This document shows positions 23,421-34,090 of a stretch of DNA of 64,000 nt, one piece after another. Made by a program: the position numbers and the translations under genes. The first letter of the stretch is position 1. Each line of letters begins with the position of its first letter. The notes beneath the pieces were generated by a model. It was not told the origin of the DNA. It saw only the letters and a list, made by a program, of their open reading frames with translations, and searched no databases. This stretch comes from Brachypodium distachyon. Lineage: Eukaryota > Streptophyta > Magnoliopsida > Poales > Poaceae. Location: assembly GCF_000005505.3 (NCBI RefSeq), contig NC_016131.3:31425001-31489000 (forward strand). The letters run 5' to 3'.

Positions 23421-26400
23421 ATGGAGGCGGCGGCGGCGGCGAGGAAGAGCGTGTGCGTGACCGGCGCAGGAGGCTTCATCGCCTCCTGGCTCGTCAAGCT
23501 CCTCCTCTCCAGGGGCCACCACGCTGTCCGCGGCACCGTCCGCGATCCTGGTAAGGGCACACAATACCTCACCCTGCCCCCCGCCCTACATCCACGCACG
23601 TCCTGAAGATCTGTTTTATGCTTGGATATCCCGTCGATGATTTATATTGCAGGAGTATGAGGTACTATGAAGGAATAGATATTGTTCCTCCTTTTCGGCA
23701 AAAAAGGAATTAGATAGTACTAGTGTATTATAGATTAGCAGAAGGTAGTTATGTTCATATGGTAGAAGCAGGAAAGCCGACCATATGTGGTTGTTGGAAG
23801 TCAACAGAAGCTTTTTTAGACCAATTTTGTTTTACAGAAATGAGATCCTAAATTTGTGATGCCAACACTTTTTTTAAGATGTCATAGAGCGTAACGTGCA
23901 AAGTTGAGATGAAATCACAAGAATTAGATCGTACTTTGGTGATTCTTAAAATTTGAAGATTATACTCGGGCACACTTGTTATGATGGACCGATAATTTCG
24001 TTATATGCGATGATGATGTTGTTGTATTTTGTGCGTGGCCATGCGCTGCAGGTGATGGTAAGAACGCTCATCTCAAGGTGCTAGAAGGTGCCGAGGAAAG
24101 GTTGCAGCTGGTCAAGGCTGACCTGTTGGACTACGACAGTGTAGCGTCGGCAGTCGCTGGCTGTGAGGGTGTCTTCCATGTTGCTAGTCCCGTCCCTTCC
24201 AGCCGATCAAACAACCCTGAGGTGAGTCTTCAACGACATGTGTTTTATAATTAAGTGGGATTTCAGGGTGAACAGGAAAATATAACTCAAGTAGTGATTT
24301 AGTAGAATGTAATCTGCCAACAACTATGTATGGCTTCATTTCCTCAGCTAGATATAATGTTTTCTCTACCTTGGATGGAAATTATCTCAAGGATGTTATC
24401 AAAGAATCCCCTAAAAGCACCAATTCTAATTCATAGGAGGCATGCTGAATTTGCTGCATAAAGCGTGACATCTGCAACATTTGACCACGCTTTCAAGAAA
24501 TTCATGTTTTCCCACAACATAGTTCATGATAGCAGACATAGTATATTGTCTGGTTAATTGTTTAGTATCAGGCTATCTGGTATGAAGCTCACCTGCCAGC
24601 GATTACTATTGTTTTACCAGTTCTATTACATAGATGTAACTACAGTTAGTTAATTTCAAGAGACAAGTACATATTGTCATAATATATTGTTTGCTGGTTT
24701 GCAGGCAGAGGTCATAGCTCCTGCTGTAACAGGTACACTGAATGTGTTGAAGGCTTGCTATGAGGCAAAAGTTAAGCGAGTTGTCATGGTCTCTTCAGTT
24801 GCTGCTGTTGCCGTTAATCCTAACTGGCCTAAGGGTAAAGCCTTTGATGAAGAGAGCTGGTCAGACGAGGACCTCTGCAGAAAGAATGCGGTACGTGAGG
24901 CAACACCTCTACAGTTGCTAACTCTTGGTGTGCTAACAAGATTGTTTAGCACGCATGGGATATTACATAGGCTCATATCTCTTTAATCAATATTTGACTT
25001 GGAATATATGATATTATTAATAAGAGCTTGTTTGGCAACCAAGAATTCATTTCATTTGATCAAAATGAAATGAAATCCAATTTTTGATAGGATTTCATTT
25101 GGTTGAATTTGAATTCCGGGTTAAAAAATCATGTTTGTCTACCACATGGAATTGAAGAGTGAGAGACAATTTTAGAGAAATGATGGCTTTTAGAGAGGAA
25201 TTGAGGCTAGTTATAGTGTGATTCCATGGAATTTGAGATTGAATTCCTGTGGCTAATTCCGTGCCAACCAAACAAGTTGTTTTTTGAATTCAAAATGAAT
25301 TCTACAATTCTATGCCCAAATGATGGGTGCCAAACGAGCTGTAAGTGATTTTATGGTTGAGTTTTATCATTGTGTGGGACTACGTCGCTGGGTGCTGCGC
25401 TGCACTATGGGCCATGACCCAAAGTCCTAAACACCCATGAGGCCATGACATAATCATTAACTAGCCCACTCCCCTTGAATCTTGATCCTCTGTAATCTGC
25501 ATCTTCCATTGAATTCGAACCGCCAGGGATTGATCTTCACAGCCCAGATCCCATATGAACAATTACTATCTTTCCCAATTAAATATTTTGTTGAAGAACC
25601 CTTCTTTATCCCTTAAGTTTAAATATGTTGTAATTAACATCTAACTGTTGTGGATTTGCCGTAATTGTAGTGAAGACACACCAAATTAAGGGATATTTTT
25701 AATCTCATGTGAGAATTGTGGCATATTTCTCTTTTTCTTGAAGCTCGTAGGTACACCATTGGTGGAACTACCTAGATGTCTTGTTTCATGGAAGATCTAG
25801 TGTGCTTGTTAAAGCTTTCGACCATACATATTATCAGCTTTTGTTATGCATGAGATGTCCTTGGGAAAGAGCAAAGTTTGTGATGCCTTTTCAGCACTAG
25901 TTGTCAAATTAGTTCACTTAGCATTCAGTCCACGAGTTGGCTTACCCTCCTTTTTGGGAAAAAAAGTCCATGATTTGGCTCCTAAATCTCTACCTGATAA
26001 CTTGAAAATCCATAAAAGGTTGTTGTTTTTATCCCAAGATAACTTAAATTCATTGTTTTCACGTGCTGAAATTTGGTTTCAACTCAAAGTGACTGTTTAT
26101 CCATGCGCCCTGTTTCTGTTTTTCAGTTTGCCTTTTTAAACATGAAGCTATCTGATAATAAAATGTTCTTCTGCTAACCACAAAAATAGTCTTGGTGTCT
26201 TGATATTGTAATAATCTCTTGTTCTGGATTACCTATTCAAAATAAATTGTATGTGTTGTTATCTTGGCAGGATTGGTATTTCCTTTCGAAAACGCTGGCA
26301 GAGCGTGAGGCTTTTGCTTATGCAGCAAAAACTGGGCTGGACATTGTTACTATCTGCCCATCATTGGTAATTGGACCTTTGATGCAGTCTACAGTAAATT

Positions 26401-27558
26401 CGAGCAGCAAAATCCTCCTTAATTATTTCAAAGGTAGGTGTATTGCGTTGTTAGATTAGTTTTCTCTTGGTTTTTATGCAATTATATAAATTAAAGTGGG
26501 AATGCATTTAGCATTGCAGTGTTTAAGTTATATTAGAAATGATGTCTTCAATCGGTTGCTTCTTTCCAAGTGAAGAAAGCTATTACTCAATAGAAAAGAA
26601 GACCTTCATATTTTTAATATCAAGATGTTTTGAAGCACCAAACTAGTTTTGGCTTATAGTTCTGTTTCTGTAAAAATGAAATTCTTTCCTTTTGCAGGAG
26701 AACATGAGACTGTAGAAAATAAACTCAGGAATATAGTGGATGTTCGTGATGTTGCCAATGCTCTTCTTTTCACATATGAAAATACTGAGGCATCTGGACG
26801 GTACATCTGCAGTTCATCTCCTATTAAAGTCTCTGATATGATAAACATACTCAAGACCTTATATCCAACTTACACTTATCCCAAAAAGTAAGCTCTTTCT
26901 CAGCAGGCAACTTTGTTTTATCTTATTATCTCTGCTATGGCTATTTTAATTCTACATTTCATAAAATCGTTGGCATTCCCTTAAAAGGAAGGATAAATAA
27001 CCTAGGGGCTATTGTTAGCCTTGTGTAGAGTTCAAGTCCATTTGTTTTTTCCTGGGGTAAGCATACGATTGCATCGCTTAGAAGTCAGAAGTACTTGCAT
27101 GGGGATCTTAATTGGATAGAGCATATATAGTGTCACATTTACGGTATTCTAATATTTTCCATGTATCCATACCGTTTAGCTTGTACTTTGCAGGAGGATT
27201 TGATCATTTGCCCCACTTACTCTGCACTTTGATCATTTGCCCCGTTTTGTCTCACTTACAAGTGGCCCCATACTCCACATTTGAGTGGCACAGGGCGGAA
27301 ATCATCAAAGTGCAAAGTAAAGTGGGGCAGCCAATGAAATTTTTTCAGCATATCACTAATGGGTTCCAGCTTTTCCATACTTAACATGGATGCAGCTTAT
27401 TTCTCTTTCCAATTTTTCGTTGTAGCTTTGCGGAAGTGGAAGAAAATACTGTTTTTAGTTCGGAGAAACTTCAGAAGCTAGGGTGGACCTTCAGGCCTGT
27501 AGAGGAAACCCTCCGGGACAGCGTCGAATCCTACAAAGCATCTGGCATCCTGAACTGA
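23421..27558 (+). CDS. CCR-like NAD(P)-dependent reductase, copy C (extended SDR)
   Basis: Six exons: 23421-23550, 24052-24221, 24705-24890, 26271-26433, 26698-26887 and 27426-27558; 972 bp, 323 residues. Motifs: [18 protein letters not shown] (R-x5-K), catalytic Ser in [10 protein letters not shown] and DWYFLSKT with YxxxK. Exon 5 is one codon longer than in A and B. Intron 2 has a normal GT donor (24222-24223), unlike A and B. It is clearly more diverged from A and B than they are from each other. Introns are long: intron 3 is 1,380 bp and holds a Tourist MITE, and intron 5 holds a foldback. True CCR signature NWYCYGK is absent, so the substrate is unassigned. The gene looks intact; a LINE tail sits in its upstream region. 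Confidence 0.93.
25024..25341. mobile_element. Tourist-like (PIF/Harbinger) MITE in intron 3 of copy C
   Basis: Terminal inverted repeats GAGCTTGTTTGGCA (left) and CAGCTCGTTTGGCA (right end, reverse complement). They are flanked by TAA on both sides (25021-25023 and 25342-25344), the typical target duplication of this superfamily. At 318 bp with no ORF, it is non-autonomous. Confidence 0.9.
27186..27325. repeat. Short foldback in intron 5 of copy C
   Basis: Sequence around TTTGATCATTTGCCCC (present twice) pairs with GGGGC and ATCATCAAAGTGCAAAG further right, giving an imperfect inverted repeat of about 140 bp. Probably a decayed MITE; the ends were not resolved. Confidence 0.5.
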
Positions 27559-28495
27559 GTATCTAACGGGACAAGTTTCGCCATTGATATTTGCAAACTC
27601 TAAAATTCGTGTAAAGAGTGAATCAAAATAAGTTGGTGGCACAATTATCAAGGGAAATCATGTTACCATAAAAAAACAAATAAATTTTATGCAAGCTTTC
27701 CTTTTTGGAGGTCTTTACTCACATTCTGGTGTTTCTGTGAGTGAATTGCATAATGTTGTGTGATTGCTGAACGCCTGAACCTCTTGAAATAGTAATACCA
27801 AATTCAACATGGTATCAGAATCAAACATCCAGATCTGTAAACTTCCGTGGTTCTCTAATGATTTAGTTGTTTGGGCCAGTCGAACTAAAAATTACTCAAT
27901 GCTGATGGAGTGATCCACTAGGCCTACTTTAAAACGTTGTATTTTTTGTGTGAAAAAGGGCTGGTATTTAGTTTAACTTCCGTCAAAGTTGAACCATACC
28001 AACCTTTCTACTAAAAATATAACAATCCAAACAGGCCCTGTACCCATCTAAGTTCTTTTTTGTTTAGGCCTACCCATCTATGTTCTGAGGAGCAAGGGGG
28101 GTATCTGGTGTATGATTGTAGAGTAGAAAAGTTTTGGGCCGTTAACGCCTTTCCATACATCTCTGCGATGCATTTCTTCCCCCCACTGCCGAGCCGCTGA
28201 TTGCAGTGTATTTCTCCTTCCCCCGGATCAATAACGGGGGAGAAGCATTCGCTCTCTAAGATTTTCTTTATTTTAAGATCAACTGGCTTGTATAAACCGA
28301 TTTCTACAAAAACTAGAGGATGCCCCTTGCGATGCTGCCTAATCGTTTAAAAAAAATACATAAATATATGCTTACCCTCAATTAACACTAACAAAAAAAT
28401 AGAATTAAAATCTATGAAGTGTGTGACAAAATGATGTATGAAAGAGAAAAACTTTCTCAAAAAGAGAAGAAGACATTATTGAAAATATGAGGTGG
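27559..28495. other. 3' flank of copy C, no gene seen
   Basis: Contains the copy C 3' UTR and AT-rich DNA. At about 28025-28045 the run CAATCCAAACAGGCCCTG looks like the right end of a Tourist-like element, but the matching left end was not found. Confidence 0.4.
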
Positions 28496-28660
28496 CGTCG
28501 GCTCCGGGATACGGGGGTATCCCAGACCTTGGGAGCACGGGCCGCGGCCCCATGTTAGAGTAAGGCTTCCCAGGTAGGGGGTATCCCCGGGAACCGCCAT
28601 CCGGAAATGCCTTGCCGGAAACCCAATGACTATTCTCTCCTTTCTCGGACCCGGGGCCTC
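28496..28660 (+). repeat. Partial 5' LTR of the gypsy element
   Basis: Matches the first 165 bp or so of the right LTR, from CGTCGGCTCC (TG start mutated to CG) to ACCCGGGGC. After that the two copies diverge, so the rest of this LTR is deleted. Confidence 0.75.
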
Positions 28661-28714
28661 AAGGCTCCGCGGGGGGCGCCTGGCCTGGTGTCCGGGAAGA
28701 GAATACGTCACTGC

Positions 28715-29041
28715 TTACCTCAGCGGGTCCTCGGCTCCTACTTTGGCGCCCATGAGCCTGGGATGGAGTTGCGGAACGGATAACTCTAATGTCTCCAGAA
28801 CGGCGCGGGCGAAGCTCGACAAAGGAGACATCAGCCCGGCTCGGATGAAGCACTCAAAGATCTGCACGTCCTCCGCGGTCACCCCCGGGGCCTGGGCAGG
28901 CTTGATGGTCCCATGGGGAGCGAAGGGAAGTAGTTCCTCCACCGCATCGCCCCCGACGAGCCCTTTGTCATTGTAAAACGCGTCATGTAACCGGCGGTCG
29001 ACTGTCCCTGGCTCCTGCGAGGAACCCTCGTGCTCGGGCAA
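28715..29041 (-). pseudogene. Minus-strand ORF inside the gypsy element (fragment)
   Basis: A frame opposite to the LTR orientation contains FIRAGLMSPLSSFARAVLE. This resembles the conserved piece (often LRAGL.PPFS.F) seen in putative retrotransposon or transposon-associated proteins of grasses. It is only about 108 codons, begins outside any known domain start and is probably a relic. Function unknown; I do not regard it as a host gene. Confidence 0.4.
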
Positions 29042-29509
29042 GGAGCCCTCGTGTTCAGGTGAGTAACCCCTGTGCTACGAGAAAGCCATGGTCTTGGTCA
29101 AGGGATGCAGTGGAGCAAGGAGGAAGACGAATGAGTTGAGCTGCGGCTAGCTGCGGGCAGAGGAAGGGGAATGTGAGGAGGAAGGAAGTGGTGGCGCCTT
29201 CGTATGCTCAAAGGCTAGCCCTTTGCCCTTCCCCTCAATTCCTCTGAAACCGCCCCAATTAGCACACCCACGAACCCAAGAATGCAATGGTCCTCCCACG
29301 GAGTGCGGGAATCGAGGCCGCCGCTCACAGCGGTCAAGGCCACGTCAAGACGCGGCAGGTCTTTTCCACTCCGGCACGCCAACGGGCACGCGCGGCGTCA
29401 GGCACTCATTGCTTGGTGGGCCCGTGTCCGTCACTCTTAGGTGGGCATCGCCCGACAACAAGCTCTACTCCAGCACTTGCCTTCTAACGGATCAATGCTC
29501 AGGGGCTAC

Positions 29510-30229
29510 TGTCGGCTCCGGGGATACGGAGGTATCCCAGACCCTAGGAGCACGGACCGCGGCCCCACCATGTCAAAGTAAAGATTCCCGTGGAGGGGGT
29601 ATCCCTCGGAACCACCATCTAGGGAATGCCTTCCTGGAAACCCAGTGGCTATTCTCTCCTTTCCCAGACCCGGGGCCCGCTTTTATCTTTTCCCCAGCGA
29701 GCGTCCATCCCGTGCCAAGATTATCACTAGTTCGGCCCCGACAGGGCCGAAAGCTTCTCTGTACCCCGGGCCGTGTACAGATCACTTCGGACAGAGCCGC
29801 GGTGCAGGTGGACATTTTCATATTTGTCTTGTAGAGAGGATACTCCTCCTATGGCAGCAGGCTCGGCGCGTGACCTTGTCCACCATTGCGGTGTCCCCTT
29901 GAACTATAAAAGGAGGCCCTTGGCTTCCACACAAAGGAAGTTGGCATCAGGGTTAGACCAGGCACATAGAGCTCGAGGTAGGAGAAGGGTTGGGTTTCCG
30001 GCCGCCGGGGAAGAGTAGCGTCTCTCCTCCCTCCTCCGAGAGCCACCGTAGAATAGGCTTGAGCTCGCCGCTCCTGCCACTCGTTGTAACCTCCCTTGAT
30101 CCATACGCCAACATCAATACAAATTCAAAGGAGGACGTAGACTATTACACCTCCGGGTGGCCCGAACCTGGGTAAATTGAACGGAGACGAAGTCCTCACC
30201 GGCGAAGTTTGGAACGCTCTCACGCCACA
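29510..30229 (+). repeat. 3' LTR of the gypsy element, with TATA box
   Basis: Begins TGTCGGCTCC after the polypurine-like run and ends near CACGCCACA. TATAAAA at 29905-29911 with GC-rich sequence around it fits the LTR promoter. A palindromic CGGCCCCGACAGGGCCG occurs at about 29732-29748. Confidence 0.7.
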
Positions 30230-30290
30230 CGTACTATCTAAACAAAAAAGAGGTGCTCTCACTCCCGGTGTCCATGCTCTCACACACGAC

Positions 30291-30690
30291 AGGTGGCATG
30301 TTTGAATTGATAGATTAATATAAAAATGTAAATGGATGCATACATGGCTTGAAAAAGAAATGCATGACTTAATAAAAAAAATTAGGTCAGACAGCCAACG
30401 ATATGCATGACTTTATGAGGTGTCATGGTTTGCATGGCAATGAGATGAGCCTGCTGAGATGACATGCTTGTATGTTGAAATAGTATATAGTGAGGGTCTT
30501 TATTTAGATATAGAAGAGTATATAGTGAGGGTCTTTATTTAGATATAGAAGAGTTTTGTGCCATGTTCGCATATTATTGGTTCACATATTATTGGTGTAA
30601 GTGACAACGAAAGTAAACTTTTTTAAATATATGTGTACTTGCACATCAATGACAGAGGGAGCAGCTAGCTTGATCCATCATGTAAATTTA
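30291..30690 (+). repeat. Dispersed repeat, copy 1, ending in a P450 3'-flank relic
   Basis: Shares ordered blocks with 32186-32440 and, reversed, with 50308-50462. The last ~90 bases (GACAACGAAAGTAAAC to GAGCAGCTAGCTTGATCCAT) match the region that runs into the stop codon of the P450 pseudogene at 32437, but no P450 coding sequence follows here. Confidence 0.75.
30482..30551 (+). repeat. Perfect 35-bp tandem duplication
   Basis: Units 30482-30516 and 30517-30551 are identical, beginning AGTATATAGTGAGGGTCTTT. Nested inside repeat copy 1. Confidence 0.95.
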
Positions 30691-31775
30691 TACCTATCAA
30701 AAAAATACGGACCGTTCTCTTCATCGTCGTCTGTCAAAAATTCCCAAAAAATTTGTGGGCCCCAAGATTGCATGTATATTAGGCATACTAAGCCGGCTGG
30801 CTCGTTACCTGCACCGAATTGGACTGAAACTCCGCGAGAGATCGGCAGCGGGATCGTTACGAGAGTCGGGCAACAACTCCGAATCTGACAAGAAAAAGAT
30901 CGCTCCGCCGAAACATTATGGGAGTCAGAAGATGAGACCCGATCGAGCACCCATCGGGCAAGGAATCGAAGCCACGGCCGTCCCCTCTGTGTCCCAGGCG
31001 CGGCCACGGCTGGTCCCTCTTCCATTTCCCAGCCACGACCGTCTCCTCCTAGGGCTAAATTACACGAGGAGATGGCGAATTGTTAGAAGAAGCTGACGAG
31101 ACAGACTGCGAGAGAGAATGGTGGCGGCGCCTAGGGCTTAGTAGAGAGAACGAGAGATGATGGCCGAGTGTAGAATTGGAGATGGGAGAAGGTGCTTCGA
31201 TACCTTTCTTTTGTGAGCCTGACGGAGCGAGAGATATGGACAAACAGGCCAAGTTGATGGGTCATCGAGTCAGGGCTACTGGACCAATTTTGCACTTGGT
31301 CTTTTTTTTTCTTACAACAGGGTTCATCCGTTAATCCTTATTGATCAAAGAGTCCACATTTCGCTAAAAAAAATCAAAGAGTCCACATATTATATAATAA
31401 AAATAATATTTATTTAATTAAAATATTAACTGGGCGACCCATTGGATATCCATGAGTATAAACCTATACCCATACCCTATCCATGAGTAATCGGGCAATC
31501 CATCGGGTGCACCCATGGGCATAAACGTCGACCCATATCCTACCCATTTGGGTTAGATATCTGCGGGCGAGTTGCCACATTTAATACTTGCCGGCCATAT
31601 AAAACGGACTCCGGTCGTCACGCAGAGACAGGACTACGAGCAGACAGATAGCCGAGAGGCCAATGACGTCAAGTCGTCTGAACTGCCCACAAGTCAGATC
31701 CGCCGAACAACTCGAGCAAATAATTGGAAAAAAAATACATGTGCACTGCCAGTTTATTAATTAGGCTTGATTTAA
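30691..31775. other. Intergenic, no gene recognised
   Basis: 30720-31250 is moderately GC-rich without domain content. 31430-31570 repeats CCCAT/GGGTA words in the manner of a decayed hAT-like MITE. No coding evidence. Confidence 0.35.
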
Positions 31776-32185
31776 TCTAATATTAATAAGCTCCTTTAGA
31801 AAACCAGGAAAATCAAAATAGTCATACTCAACAAAATAATCAAATGTCTATACTCATAAACGAACATCCAGATGCCAAAACATAAATTTGTTGCTCCTTC
31901 TAACTCTTTGTTTTAACTGCTGAAGTGAGATAGTGGAGAGAACTAAAAAATTAAGTGATTCCGTCTCAAAACTTTTTTGACCGGGTGATGTTATATATTT
32001 TTCAGAAGGAAGTGTATTGTTCTATTTTGAGAGACTAGAGCATAGAGACACAATCTTCGAAAGAAATCTTTTTAAAGGGATATTTGGTAATCGTTAAAGA
32101 AGAGCAAAGTGAGGTTTTGATGCATATTTTTTAATGTATCATTTTATTTTGTTGTTCCGTTGCAACGCACGGGCATTTCAGCTAG
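31776..32185 (+). mobile_element. Probable short non-autonomous Helitron
   Basis: Starts TCTAATATTAATAAG directly after an A (31775) and ends with a hairpin-forming CCGTTGCAACGCACGG followed by GCATTTCAGCTAG before a T (32186). A TC start, a CTAG end close behind a GC-rich hairpin, and insertion between A and T are Helitron hallmarks. The hairpin text is common in grass Helitrons. At 410 bp, it has no ORF. The left end is the weaker call. Confidence 0.55.
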
Positions 32186-32436
32186 TTAATTAAAAAAATG
32201 TAAATGAATACATACATCTTAAAAAAAAGAAATGCACGACTTCATTTTTTTATTGTTAAGGTCAAGCAGCCAACAATATGCAGACTTGAAGGTCAAACAG
32301 GTGACAATAAGATGGGCTTGCTGAGATGGTACGCTTGCATGTTCAACAAAATTGGCATGGGAAGTGACGACGAAAGTAAACTTTTTAAAATATGTACGTG
32401 CACATCAATAACTGAGGGAGCAGCTAGCTTGCTCCA
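32186..32436 (+). repeat. Dispersed repeat, copy 2, abutting the P450 3' end
   Basis: Same block order as 30291-30690 (GTAAATGAATACATACAT, AGAAATGCACGACTT, AGCAGCCAACAATATGC, GACGACGAAAGTAAAC), leading into the stop of the minus-strand P450. It is therefore the P450 3' UTR and flank as well as part of a repeat family. Confidence 0.75.
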
Positions 32437-33899
32437 TCACGTAGTAGTCCTTGGGACGACGCGGGGAAGAAACGGATGCTTCATGACGACGGTGAAATCC
32501 AGCTCCTCGGCCCTGTCCAGCTGCTCCCCCTCCGACGCTGACGACAGCCACTCCAGGTCCCTTACCAGGCTGCCAACGAAGTACTCCACGTGCAGCGTGC
32601 CCAGCCTGTAGGCGGGGCAAATCCTCCTGCCGGCGCCGAACGGCATCATCTTGATCTCCCTGCTCCCCGTGACATCCACGTCATGGCACCGTCCACAGCT
32701 TGTCGTCGCGGCCGAAGTCCACGGAAACTAAGTTGAGCTCTGCGCCCTTGGGCACGGCGTAGCCTCCGATCTCGGCACCGTCGCTGAGCACGGCGTGCGG
32801 GATGAGGACGTGGATCGGCGGGTGCAGCCGCAAGCCCTCCAGCACGACGGCCTTGAGGTACGGCATCGACTGCATGTCGCTGTCGCTGAGCTCCGGATTG
32901 GCTTTGACCTCCTCGTAGACCTTGGACTGCACGTCGGGGCGGTTCACCAGCTCCGCCATGATCCACTCGACCGCGGTGACCGTAGTGTCCGCCCCGCCGT
33001 TGAAGAACTCGGAGCAGAGGCTCACCAGCTCACCGTCCGTGAGCGGACGACCGCCTTCGTCCTCGGCCAGGCGCAGCGCCAGGAGGGAGTCAGCGTAGCA
33101 GCAGCTGGTGCTGGTCGCGCCGGGCTCTCGCCTGCTGGCGTGGATCAGCGGGAGCAGGATTTGCTCCTGTCTCCGTCGCATGGCCACGTACCGCCTCCAC
33201 CTCTTCCAAAAGAGCCTCTTGGTGATTGCCAGCACGACGTAGAAGACGGGGAAGCCATTGATGGCGCGAGCGATCCGCAGCTGCAGCTCCTGGACCTCGT
33301 CGAGCGCCTCCGGGCTGAGCCTTGCGCCGAGGCACATGTCCATGAGCAGCTCGAACATCGCTCGCCGGAACACCAGCCTCAGCGGGACGACGTTGGCGCC
33401 GCCTGAGCCAGCCGGCAGGAGGAGTTGGCGGACGAGCGCGTCGTGCGCGCGCCGCCTCGCGGGGGCGAACCGGGAGGCCAAGCGCGTCGCCTCGGCGGAC
33501 AGGTTCCGTCGCACGAGGCTCCAGTAGGCGCCGTAGGGGGAGCTGCAGACGACGCGGGTGCCGGAGCTGAAGAGCCCCGCGGGCTCGGCGAGAGGAGGGC
33601 GGTCGGCGAAGGTGGCGCCGCCGTGGACGAGGGCGCGGTGCGCCACTCTGCGGTCGGCGACAAAGACGATCAGCGTGCGGAAGACGCGGACGGAGATGAC
33701 GGGGCCGTGGCGCGCGTGGAGGTCGCGGACCAGCGGGCCCAGGTAAAGTGTCGCCAATAGCTTCGCGATGAAGAGAAGCGCCGGCGGGCCGGGAGTAAGC
33801 CCAAGCCCCTCCTTCTTCTGGATCCGCAGGCCAAGGCCGTAGAGCAACAGGGGGACACTGATCGAGGGTTACGATGAGTAGCACCACGGTGAGCTCCAT
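32437..33899 (-). pseudogene. CYP89-like cytochrome P450 pseudogene
   Basis: From ATG 33899 the anchor start (MELTVVLLIVTL) is read, then a frameshift near 33868 moves the rest to another frame: LTPGPPALLFIAK, then a long continuous P450 body to 32684. Visible motifs are the I-helix NGGADTT (about 32990), the K-helix EGLR (about 32835) and, in a third frame, the heme-binding FGAGRRICPAY (about 32620). Between DDKLWT and DVTGSREIKMMPFG the PERF region is lost: the usual segment of roughly 15-20 residues is absent and the frame changes. The ExxR/PERF triad is thus incomplete and the heme loop cannot be reached in one frame. Living relatives are ER-anchored monooxygenases. GC-rich and apparently intronless, as in CYP89. 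A sequencing error could explain one frameshift, but not the missing block. Confidence 0.9.
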
Positions 33900-33984
33900 T
33901 CTTGCATGCGCGTGTGGCTCTGAACAATCTCGCTGGAACCTCTGCTCGATCTGTGGTTTTGGTTCATGCTGCAAATGTAGTGCT

Positions 33985-34090
33985 CAGTCCGTCCAACAAA
34001 AAATGTCTCAAGTTTGTCAAAATTTAGATGTATATAAACATGACTAAGTGTATAGAGCATTCAAATTTGGTCAACGTTGAGAAAACTTCG
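33985..34090. repeat. Stowaway-like MITE fragment upstream of the P450
   Basis: CTCAGTCCGTCCAACAAAAA resembles a diverged Stowaway end. It is followed by the usual body words (TTTAGATGTATATAAACATG, TTTGGTCAACGTTGAGAAAA). The other terminus is not clear. Confidence 0.45.

Larger units (their letters stand above)
28496..30229 (+). mobile_element. Deleted gypsy-type LTR retrotransposon
   Basis: A partial left LTR, about 850 bp of internal sequence, a polypurine-like run CAGGGGCTAC just before 29510, and a full right LTR of about 720 bp. The two LTR starts (TCGGCTCCGG onward) align clearly for about 165 bp, but with many substitutions, so the element is old. Gag, protease, reverse transcriptase and integrase are all missing. 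No target duplication could be recognised. Confidence 0.8.

Noticed and set aside
28025..28045. Tourist-like right end
   Set aside because: No matching left terminus or target duplication found, so not reported as an element.
32795..33406. 203-residue plus-strand ORF inside the P450 locus
   Set aside because: Antisense shadow of the P450 pseudogene, whose motifs are on the minus strand.
33090..33974. 294-residue minus-strand ORF
   Set aside because: Only its first residues (the membrane anchor start) fit a P450; the rest is the wrong frame after the frameshift.
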